Source of the DNA: Cavia porcellus | Lineage: Eukaryota; Chordata; Mammalia; Rodentia; Caviidae | NCBI RefSeq assembly: GCF_034190915.1 | Contig: NW_026947485.1 | Span: forward strand, 50,265,019-50,329,018 | DNA: 64,000 bases | Direction of reading: 5' to 3' | Shown here: positions 54,546 through 64,000 of the stretch, piece by piece | Position numbering within the stretch: position 1 is the first letter of the stretch | Layout: every line of letters starts with the position of its first letter | Notes under the pieces: model-generated | Told to the model about the DNA's origin: nothing | Seen by the model: the letters and a program-made list of their open reading frames with translations, nothing else | The model's database searches: none | Translations under genes and position numbers: made by a program

Positions 54546-57534
54546 TAAGGAAGAACTTTATCAGGAATTGGGCAAAAAATCCAGAAGTGATCTATTCCTA
54601 AATCAGAGGAAAACAAAGCAAATTTTTAGAAAATCAAAAGGAACAGTTCATAGCAAAAATTACTAAACAACAAAACTATAGAGAGAAAAGTTTATAGCCA
54701 TTTATATGTATATTCTTTCTAAAATAAACTGAACCAAATACTCATTTAAGGAAATTAGAAAAAGTATAATTCTTATGAATAAGAAAATAGGGATAACAAA
54801 TAGAAGCCAAAAATAATAAAATATACAGGTAATAGTTGAATGCATTAATAAATAAAAATCACATTTTTTTGAAAAAATAAATCTGATGTTGGTTAATAGG
54901 GGGAAAGTGGGAGAAAGCAAAAATATACAGGATTAGAAATGAAAAAAAGAGATACACAACAAACACAGAGATGATTAAATACATAAATTGTATATCCATT
55001 TCACTCTGTGGCAACACATGTGAATGCCTAGAGAAAATAAATTTCCTAGAAAAATGTTAGCTCAACTGAATAAGAAGTGATAGGCCAATTATTATAGCAT
55101 ATAGTAAAAAAGGTAAAGAAAAAATATATCATTTACAAAGCACTAAAATTTGAGGATTCATGTTTGAATTTGCCTAATTCTGTAAAAGCAAACAATTTCA
55201 GTGTTACTCAAGGTCATATGAGAATAAGGGAGGCTCCCCGGTTCTTTTGTAAAAGAATTGACTTAATGACTTTGATACAGATAAGCACTGATAAAAGCTG
55301 AAAACAAACCTACAGATCACTCCATTTGGTCATATTGTATCATTTCCTGTTTACATTGCTATACTGGATTTGCTGATGTCTAATTTGTAATACGTTTGTG
55401 TTTCAATAAACACATGTATGAGTTGAGAAACTCACCAGGGTACACTTGGACACGTCCTCACACAGAAACAATGGTAGTAGGCAGGACACAACTTGGATTC
55501 TAGTTACCATCTGCAGGACAGATCAGGACCTTGGACAAGAAGTGATCATCTTAAAAGTGGGTACTGTTGCTTTGGTTGCTCCAGCTGGGCCTTTCCGCAG
55601 ACTTTCATAAAATTTAAGAGGTGGTTCTAAACGGATGTGCTTTGAGGCCGAGCTGGAGAAGAGCGATCTGCTTGGGTTGAGGCCCCAGGAGACCAGGACT
55701 GGAAGTGAGCACCGAGTGAGCTCAGGAGTTGGGTGGAGAGTTGAGAAGGTAGTGGGAGAAAAGGAGAAGTGGCACGATCTTCCCTGACCAACTCTGAATC
55801 ACTGGGCAAAGGTCTAGGAAATGCACAGAATTTGCTTTCCTTAAACCCGGAGATGCTCCTTCCTCCTCCCTGTTAGCTCTCCTTCTGGCCCGGGGACTCG
55901 TTTCCTCTCTCACACACCTCTGTTTTGGTTCTGTGGCCATCTTGTTTCTCCCTGAACTGTTCCCATTTTACCTCACTACCTGACAGGCAGATGTGCAACT
56001 TTTGCCTCACCTCATATGAAGTTGCTTTAATATCTTATTAACTTCCCTAAGCACACTTACATCTTTATCTTACAATTTTTCAATGGATTTCCTGCAACTT
56101 GGAATGTCTGATTACTTGCAGTGGGTCACTTCCATGTGCCTACTGCCTATAGCTCTTAAACCTCTCATTCAGGACTTACTACAGTCTGCAGTCCTAGCTC
56201 AAGTAGGACTCTGGTTTTCTCAAAATCTCTGGTTTTCTCCTATTAAAATAACCAAAGAATGTATTAAATAATGCCTTTTTCTTTCAGCTCTACAATTCTA
56301 AGCTTTCCCTGATTCTTCTGAGTTCAGTCTTTCTCATCTAACGTACATAAAGCTTCATTTGCACTTTTATGCACTGTACCAATTCCTTAATCAATCATTT
56401 AAGTATCCACTCTATGTCAAGAGTTGTGTGTGCTAAGAATGGGTAGAGGTCAACAGGCAGACATGGCCCCTGCACCAAGAATAACCCCACTGGTGTGTAC
56501 AAGGGATCAACCTCATGGATTTCTTTAAGAGCAGAAGTCAGCTGTATATTCCCATCAGGGCTCTGCATAAAGTAGGTACAAAGAAAAGCTTGCCAAAGGC
56601 ATGAGAAATGGACTGGTGCTCCTAAGCATTACCTGCCCACCCGGCTGCTCTTGAACAAAGCCCAGGATACAGCAGAGTCTGGCTGGGAAGCAGAGTGGTT
56701 GGGGCTTTGCCTGCATACCACCTGCTTTAGCATGGGTGAGAAAGATTTAGGATTCTAAAGAAAAAGGAAAACAAACTATGTAAAAGACAGTTCGGTCTTA
56801 AAGCACTGGACTGAGATTTTAAATAGAAGTACTTTTCACTTCAGATAGAGGATTCAAGTTTATTTATTTTTCTTCTTTTGCTTAAGTAAAGCCAGATGCT
56901 CTGCAAGGTATGAGCCATGTGGAAGGCTTTTAAAGGTGGTGAGGACAAACGATCGTTTTGGTTCAGATCACTAAAATATGCAAAGTGCTCACATTAAAGC
57001 ATCAAGCATCCAAACACAATAAAAATCAAACATATCTTGATGAGAAAACATTTTTAAAAGGGCAATGGGGGTAAAGAAGGTGGGTCCTATAGTCACTGAT
57101 GGATCTGTAGCTTTGCATCAGAAGTTTTCTTCTCACTTTTCAAACAGCAAAGAAAAAACAAGATTGATTCCTGGAACTGCAGAGTTGAGTACTGTTCAGT
57201 AGGTAGAGCCTGAGATGGACAACTTGCTAGGCACTTACATGTTTTATACTCATGCTTCCTGATATTCACCTTGGAAGCTCAGTGCATGTGTGCACACACA
57301 TGCATCTGGCTTGGAAGGATCCTTGATTTGGAGTTGGTACTTCTGAGATTCTATTTTCCAAGCCACCAACTGTGAGGCTGCTAAGGACCTGCTGAGACGA
57401 TTTCCATCAGCAAAGAAAACCACAGCATGGTGTTGGGCAGTCTGGGTCCCTAGGGAGTTAATGTAAACCATAGGTTTCTTTGGAACAACATTTTTAGTGT
57501 TGGAAGGAAGATACATAAAGACACAACTGGTTGC
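54546..57534. other. unannotated region 3' of the candidate terminal exon
   Basis: A-rich, L1-like debris may occupy 54550-55140, but no firm landmark was found. 55400-57500 is mostly unique. An L2-like antisense motif lies at 56385-56490 (TTAATCAATCATTTAAGTAT, CAGACATGGCCCCTGCACC). No exon recognised. Confidence 0.35.
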
Positions 57535-57882
57535 TGCAATACACAAAAGTTTATTTTTGACTTTTTCTTCTTTTCTGGAGGTGAAATAAAATAGAACTGA
57601 ACATCAATGAATTTTGTACAACAAAAACAGCTTTTAATATGGAACAGAGAGTCCATGAACATTTTAAAATCTCAAGATGCCTTCCCTTTTTCAAAGTCAT
57701 GCTGTCTTGCGGTCCATGAGGAGTTGGCACAGAAGAGACAGTGGCAGCCAGCTGCGGGGAGGAGAATGAGGGGCGCTGGGCTCCCCTCAGATCCGGGTCA
57801 GCTGGTGCCACAGACTGGATGGGAGGATGCTTTCCACCTTCTCCATGACAAAGTTTAAGGGGGCAAACAAAGTGCTGAGGAA
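57535..57882 (-). CDS. Candidate terminal exon of an unidentified gene
   Basis: On the minus strand a pyrimidine-rich acceptor, CTGTCTTTCTGATTTCTTTG ending in CAG at 57883-57885, is followed by an open segment of 31 codons. It begins FLSTLFAPLNFVMEKVESIL and ends SSLWHQLTRI, stop at 57787-57789. About 250 bases of A/T-rich 3' UTR with AATAAA (57550-57555) and a GT-containing downstream region follow. This acceptor, short tail and poly(A) signal combination is what a last coding exon looks like. I do not recognise the protein. A LINE or pseudogene origin is less likely because no repeat is seen here. Upstream exons lie to the right, mostly beyond or unseen in this window. Confidence 0.45.
57550..57555 (-). 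terminator. Polyadenylation signal of the candidate terminal exon
   Basis: AATAAA on the minus strand, followed after 17-20 bases by a GCA cleavage-like context and TTGTGTCTTTATG downstream. Placed correctly for cleavage near 57535. Confidence 0.45.
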
Positions 57883-57899
57883 CTGCAAAGAAATCAGAA

Positions 57900-59470
57900 A
57901 GACAGTGATGTCAGTAGAGACAACGTTCTAGACTATACATTGAACCTCTCCAACCATGCCTGCACCCCGTGAGGCTGCCCAAGGCTGCGGGCACTTTCTT
58001 GTTTACAGGGAACATCAGACCACCTGCAGCCTAGCCCTGCTCCTGGCAGATAAAGGTAGTGCATCTGTACAGTTCTGAGATTCCTACTAATCTCTGAGAT
58101 TCCCAGCTGCCACTGCAGATGAGGAGTGTCAGCAAACACAAATGAAAGATGCATAGCAAGTGGGTAAAAGAGATAGACAACAGTGACGGCTTAGAACACC
58201 TGTTTATTTGGCTGGGAGTAGAACTCACTTTTTTTCAAAGTCCAGTTTGTCATATGTGGATTGCTTTGGGATCCTGTTGCTCCCAAACACCTGCACTGCC
58301 TGGGCTCCTCTGAAAGACTGGGTGGTAGCAAGCATCCCAGGAACCTGGGAGAAGGCAGCGAACCAGCTACTCCACTGAGGCCTCGTCCTTGCAGTATGCT
58401 TCTGAGTGGATCTTTGGGACCTATCATCGTTTTGTAATCTTAAATCCATTTTGATTACGTTCTGGGGGAGAATTAGCTTCTTTCTACAAACCAGCCAGCA
58501 TCTGGCAAAAGAGATGCACTGTAACTATCAGAGAGGAGAGGGTCATGTGGGTGGTTTCTTCACCCTCTGTCTACTCAGAACCAATCACTGGGTTACTAGT
58601 GTGTTCAGCACCTCAACTTTTTACTGTGGAGCCCTTGGCCTAATCTCCTGTCCCCAGCATGGCACCATCTGTACCACCGAGACTTTCCAGTAAAGGTGTA
58701 GTGTAGGGCATGAGTACCCATGCACAGGGAACATGTGATCCTGAGGGCAAACAAGTCTAGCAGATAGTGTATTCAGTGAAGTAAATTGGCTCCTGTCTTG
58801 GTCAGGTGGGCTACGTGGTGTGGGTCGTCAAGGAGCGTGGAGGGCAAGTGTCCCAAGCTCATCGACTTCAGGATCTCCCCTTGTCTCCTCCCCACTGGGA
58901 AGGCCTGTGACACATTGTAGGGGGATCATCAAGTGTGATATTTATAGAAAGAAAACTCAAGATAATTCTTCCAATCTCTCTTTGTATCAAGTGAATATAC
59001 CAGCTTAGTACAACACTTAAGTGCTAAGTGAGACATAATGGGAGACACAAAGCTCTGTCAGGAGATTCAATATTCATTGGCAGTGGGAACAAAGTGATTA
59101 AGATGTAGACAGAGAAAAATAATAACCAAATAGGCCAGGAGAGCAACAGAATCGAAGCCCAGAGAAAAGTGCCAGGAGGGTTCAGCACAAGGAGGGGACG
59201 CAATTTATTGAAAGGATGAAGAAAACCCTTTGTAAAGTGAGTCAGCTAAAACAGACTCCAGTGGATGGCCGGATGTGAAAAGACAGAAAGGGACAGGAGC
59301 ATGACGCAGCAGGCCCTCCAGGGGTAAGGGCAGGAATGTGAGCAGAAAGGGCCCTCCGGGACCAACAAACAGCCAGAACAGAAACAAGAAAGTAACAGGC
59401 ATGGCCAGAAGATAGTAAATAGTTCAGTTCAGCAGGAAAAGGGTTCAAGTATGGCTAAAATAGTACTTGG
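57900..59470. other. intron-like or intergenic sequence
   Basis: No named repeat recognised. If 57535-57882 is a terminal exon, this would be its preceding intron. A possible upstream exon at 58229-58344 is discussed as a finding. Confidence 0.3.
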
Positions 59471-59473
59471 GGA

Positions 59474-59564
59474 GGCCAGGGATTTAGCTCAGTGCACCTG
59501 CCTGGCAAGTGTGAGGTCCTGAGTTCAGTTCCCAGTGCCCCGCCCCCAAAGAAAACCCCCAAAC
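59474..59564 (+). mobile_element. ID-type SINE
   Basis: GGCCAGGGATTTAGCTCAGT, CACCTGCCTGGCAAGTGTGA, GGTCCTGAGTTCAGTTCCCA and CAGTGCCCCGCCCCCAAAG show an ID element of a different, more classical subfamily than the copies at 3561 and 7277. It ends in a short, impure A tail. Confidence 0.8.
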
Positions 59565-62255
59565 TGAGCAATACTGGCCCTGAATACCAAGTTACATTTG
59601 CAGCTAGGAAACAGCCATCCTTGTTAGTGCTTGAGCAAAGGTGGGATGGTTCTTTCCTTAAGTGGGTGTCAGATTTAGTCAGTTTCTGATAACCTGAAAG
59701 TCTGCTTTGCTCAATGCTCACGATATAGGACAGGTTAGAGCTGGACTAATGGCAGCATGAGCACAGCTGGAAAACATTGCAAATAACTAGTGCCCAAGCT
59801 CCCTCAGAAAGCCTACGCAAAATCCTAGTTATAAGAGGATAACATAGAACAAGTCTACTGATTGCATTAAAACAATGTAACACCATAAGCTTAGCTAAGA
59901 GCTAAAGTGGTCTGGATAAACCAGAGAGTCTGATAGGTGTTAGAAGACGGGGCTCAATAAACTAGGTGATACAGTTGGTGGTTATCATATCTTAAAGACT
60001 CAACTAAAACCAGATTTAGAATTGCTGATGTTCTGAGGTGGGAAACGAACTGTTAAATTTTAGCAGGAGCCGGTGCAACTATATGAAAGTCATCACTCAG
60101 AGTCTCTACACACTAAAATGGGACATCAGGGAGACTTGGTTTGAGGTGTTAAATGAAGAGAAATGTTACCAAGTTGGTTCAAAATAAAAACTTGGTTTGT
60201 TTGCTTTGGTTTCAGCACAGACCCAAGTTGGATAAAAAAGCACAAAAGCAGTCTTCTGAAAGTTAGGAGGACAGCTTCGCTGTCAGAGGCTCCTAACTGC
60301 CTCTGTTCCTGCTCTGCACAGTAAAATGCAGGAGCCTTTTCCCTCCTGGATTATGCCTGGCCTTCTCAACAAGGTTCCGTGACTGAATGAAGCCCTGATG
60401 GCTCTGGTATATGTGACAGTTTACTTCTCTCACATCTAGAATGTTCCATCCTTGAGAGAACTGAGAAAGGCTTCCTTGAATTTTCTTACAGACAGCCTCA
60501 TTTGCTCTCGGATGGAACTCAAATTGAGGCTATGTGCCACTTTATTAGTAAGCCGTCTTCCTTCCACAGGGAAGACACAGATTGTGCAGAGACCTTGGAA
60601 GCCACTAGCTGCTTCACTTAGCAACCAGATTAAGGTCAGTGGCTTTCATCAGGAAGTATTTTTAGAAGTTTAGGGGAGCATGTCTTGTTGAACAGAATGC
60701 TATGAGATGCTAGTTATATTTCTTTAGATGGCTGAAAATTAATCAATGCTTTTGGTCCCTGCCAAAGAGAAATAGCAGTTTCACATTTAGACTTAGGAAA
60801 TTTATTGCCTGAAAAGTTAAGACTGAATGAGCAAAAGCAGGCAACCTGGAACAGCCCATCTATCTCCATGTCTAAAACTTCTGTCCAGGAGGCAGAGGTC
60901 CATGGTTAAATTTTTAACCAAAATGCCCCATAATTCAATCAGTGTTCTGTGGTGAGAAAAAGCAACAGAACTAATAAAAAAGAGAGAGTGACACTTCAAT
61001 GGCTCGCTTCTCCTTTTCCTGAAACACCATCACTTAGAAGAAGGTCATGGCTCCCACCATGCTTCATTACCATTAGAAACGCCTCTGCTTATCTGAATAA
61101 GTTCCAGGTGCCCTACTGTGAGCAGACAATTGACATCTCACTATAATCAATATCAGACTTCAAAGAGGTAGGGGCCTATAAATGAAGATGAGTCAGAAGT
61201 CAGGGAGCTCAGTCTAAGGGAAGAGACCAGAGGAGGAAAGACAGCACCCTTGAGAGCAGAAGGGTCAGAACAGTGACCTTCCCACATTCTGTGAGGAGCT
61301 GGCTTTTCGGTGATAACTTATTTATATGAGAAACCTTATCTTTGTAACCAAACATTCTAGGAAGAGTTAGTCCCTAAGTCATTGAGGTAGATTAGATTAG
61401 GGAGAAAAGCCAGTTGAAACCTCTCCTCTCCTCTCCTGTTTCCCAGTGGCTCACTCTTGGCTTGGGGCTTTCTTACTGGCTGCAAGTCACTGTGTAAACA
61501 CACTGGAGAGTTCCCAAGCTGTGTAGCCTGGCGGGTGGCAGTGCAATCTCTCTGCATCTGCTAACAGTCATTATACCAGGGCCATTATCTTAGGAGATGG
61601 CTGAGAAAATCACTTTCACAAGCTGCAAATGGCTGCAGGCAGCCTATAGGGCAGCAGCGATAACCTGTGGGGACATGAGTGGGGCTGAGGAGTGACCAGG
61701 ATGAAGATGTAGAGGAGGGGGAGACAGGACTTGTCTCATTCAGGCCATCTGTCTTCCGAGCCCCTCCCCCCAGTCTCGCCAGACGTTTTGAAGCTGCTGG
61801 ACCTTAATGAAGGGCATGATGGCTGTGACTATTCTCCAGGCAGAGGTTTAAAAGCAAATTTAATAAAACTGCATTTGAAAATAATAGGGAAGTGACCAAA
61901 CTACCACACTTGAGTGGTGTGTAAGACATGAGAACCCAAAAGGCAGATTTATACTTTACTCAATCATTTGATCCTCAACTCAAAGCTTTGGAAACTTAAA
62001 TGAAGAACATGATCTCTTGTCTAATACCCATAATGAACTTAGCCTTCCAGGGACTGATGTGCAATCTTTCTAGAAAATGCCCAGGCATATTCTATTTACT
62101 TCCCCAAATCTCTCAGTCCCCTTGATGGTTAGAAGAGTCTCATGCGGTCAGTCTCCATTCTGCTCTGTAGTTCTCATGTCTAGCTGCACACTCAAGTAGC
62201 CTGGGATCATCTGACAATTCAGATGTCCATGCTGCTTCCCAGTCATTAAGCAGGA
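59565..62255. other. mostly unique non-coding sequence
   Basis: No gene, recent repeat or RNA gene recognised. Short frames on both strands are uninformative. Confidence 0.35.
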
Positions 62256-62300
62256 GTGTGTGTGGGGGGGGGGGAGGGGGGTGAGGGGTGGGGAGGAATC
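62256..62300 (+). repeat. G-rich tract with quadruplex-forming potential
   Basis: A run GTGTGTGTG leads into eleven G, then AGGGGGG, TGAGGGG and TGGGG. Several G runs of at least four bases lie within 45 bases. Confidence 0.85.
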
Positions 62301-63299
62301 AGTACTTTTCAACTTCTCTTTATGATTCTTCAGTATAGCCACACTGAATTCACTGATTCCTGGGAAGCTTTGGCCTGAACAACTGTGACAGCCCAGTATG
62401 CAGCATTAAATAGTTGTTCAAAAGTTTAGTTTTCTGTGACACCATCTTTGGAAGAAGATATGACCCTCAATTTCCATACATAGGGTCTAGTGGGGTTGTT
62501 AAACACAAAGACTTCTGGGTACTAAATCAAGATTCTGAACTTTGGTGGTGTGGCAAAGTGAATTTCTGTACTGTCCAAAACTGCCACCAAATGCTATTTG
62601 CTATTTTATTGATGAACCAATGAGACCAATGAGATACCTTTATAAATACATTTTAAAAATGTTAAAGGGAGAAACATAAAAGGAGGAACAATAAATGTCT
62701 ACTGCTATAAGTATAATCTTATTTTATATTTTACTAAGTTGCACTCTAATCTTTTCAGAGTTTTGACAACTTTTACTGAAAGAGTAGCTACGGGGAAGCA
62801 AACACTGAACAGTGTAGGTCTACAGATTAAGGAATATCCAATGTGGCAACTTAAATGACCATGGATTCAGAAACCTACAGCATCTTTGCTCAAACAGAGA
62901 AGACTTAAGGAAATGTAGGATAGTCTTCCTGGAGGAAACAGAAGGTAGTGAGATGTTAAAAGTGGCCATGAACCAATGAGCAACCCTAAAATCTGCAAAA
63001 GGAAATGGACCTATTTGGTGTACTCAGAGTGAATGGAAATAATAAGAGGAAATTAAAGCGAGACAGACTTTAGTATAATAAGTTAGGAAGGATTCAACAA
63101 TGAAATAGGCTTGATGGTAAATAGATGAGTTCCCATGGCTACCAGTATTCAAGGTGAGTGCACCTCCATCCAGTTACATGGAAGGTACTTTGTTTAGGGT
63201 CCCTTGTCAGTGTTAAGTCTATGCTTATCATTATAAAGGAAGGGAAGAAATGTTAGCAGCATCTGATTTTTACATCAATTCTTTCTGCAGAGACCACTA
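62301..63299. other. unannotated stretch
   Basis: No recognised gene or repeat. Confidence 0.35.
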
Positions 63300-63860
63300 C
63301 TGTTTATTCATTTAATAAACATTTATTGAAAACCTACTAGGTGCAAGGCACTGTGCAAAGTTTTGGGGATACAGAGATAAGGAAGATACAGTCCTGCTCT
63401 CAAGGAGCTTACATTCTAAAAGGGGACATTTTCCTAACAATTATATAGAACAACAAACGTGTTAATATAGGTATTTGTGGAATACTGAGGAATCATAGAG
63501 AAAGGGCACCTCACTCAGCTTCAGAGAAACTTAAAGAAAGCTGAGTATGGAAGAACAAAGAGGCATTAGTGGAGTGCACAAGTGGGGTGGTAATGGTGAA
63601 GGGCATTCCAGTAGAGCAACAGAGTACGTGCAAAGACACTGAGATGTGCAAACGTGTGTGGCTGAGGAGCAGGGTTTGGGCAAGAATTGGAGAAGAGAAG
63701 TTTCCTGAAGAGTTAATCCAGGGACAGACGGTAAAAGGCCCTACACATCATGCTAAAGTACTGGGACTTTATCCTGAAGTAGCTGCGAAACCACTGGAAA
63801 AATTCAAGCAAGAAAGTGACATGCTTAGGTCTGCCATTTAGAGATCATACTTGTGTCAGT
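63300..63860. repeat. Ancient mammalian dispersed repeat (L2-like start)
   Basis: CATTTAATAAACATTTATTG, GGTGCAAGGCACTGTGCAAA, TTTGGGGATACAGAGATAAG and CTCTCAAGGAGCTTACATTC give the complement-type L2 end seen throughout mammals. The following part (AAGGGCATTCCAGTAGAGCA, TGGGACTTTATCCTGAAGTA, AGTGACATGCTTAGGTCTGC) also recurs widely in mammals as an old repeat. The 90-codon frame over it is part of the repeat. Confidence 0.5.
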
Positions 63861-64000
63861 ATTAAAGAAAGCCTGACAGAGGAGATGACTGTAAAAAAGG
63901 AGCTCACTTAAGACAATTACAGGAGTTCAGGCCAGAAATCACTCAAACTAGGAGAGATGCTATGAGGACAGAAGGGAGGGAGTAAGTCACATTTACCAAA

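Noticed and set aside
63569..63841. 90-codon frame near the right end
   Set aside because: It lies in a widely dispersed ancient mammalian repeat, whose text I recognise from many loci, not in a gene.

Overview
The window is mammalian nuclear DNA, almost certainly from a rodent. The evidence is repeat composition. There are tRNA-Ala-derived ID-type SINEs, B1-dID composites (a 7SL-derived B1 joined to an ID-like tail), MaLR-type LTR elements and a lineage-specific L1 family. The recent ID copies carry an unusual body (TAGCTCAGCGGCATAAGCGC) and a tail reading GATAAAAACGAAAAAGAC before the poly(A). This argues against mouse, rat or squirrel and suggests a castorimorph such as beaver; that is inference from memory. 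No prokaryotic-style gene, operon, CRISPR array or RNA gene is present, and nearly all open frames of 60-180 codons are chance or transposon debris.

Layout. 1-8.8 kb is mostly unique or ancient non-coding DNA with a few SINEs, a MER5-like fragment and two recent ID copies with clean target-site duplications (TSDs). 8.8-11.1 kb holds an old L1 split by later insertions, including a younger L1 5' end with about 182-bp promoter monomers and an ORF1 start. 11.65-19.0 kb is a processed HNRNPA1 pseudogene split into three pieces. Its first interruption is a 5-kb Tigger transposon, which itself carries a MaLR provirus (12.4-14.6 kb) and an L1-derived insertion (15.8-16.9 kb). 19.34-22.46 kb is a full-length half-LINE (HAL1-like) element: L1-type 5' UTR, ORF1 and 3' UTR, no ORF2, perfect 17-bp TSD. 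22.5-26.2 kb has older repeats, an L1 end inverted by twin priming, an unidentified pseudogene and a solo MaLR LTR. 26.4-32.6 kb is an old L1 interrupted by a hAT MITE with a perfect 8-bp TSD and by an unknown ~490-bp insert. 32.6-34.6 kb is a second MaLR-type provirus. 35.4-40.3 kb is a 4.8-kb L1 with most of ORF2, itself hit by a truncated L1 end. 40.5-46.5 kb has short hAT and MER fragments, a truncated L1 and an old antisense L1.

From 46.5 to 64 kb recent repeats are scarce and the sequence is mostly unique, with MLT1 and other ancient LTRs, ID/B1-dID copies and L2-like pieces. The only candidate for a host gene is on the minus strand at 57.5-57.9 kb: a strong 3' splice acceptor, 31 codons and a stop, then a 3' UTR with a poly(A) signal. 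It looks like the terminal exon of an unidentified gene. The most notable system is the retrotransposon ecology: an ORF2-less LINE that must borrow L1 reverse transcriptase, repeated signs of tandem 3' ends in L1/HAL1 insertions, and a monomer-type L1 promoter.
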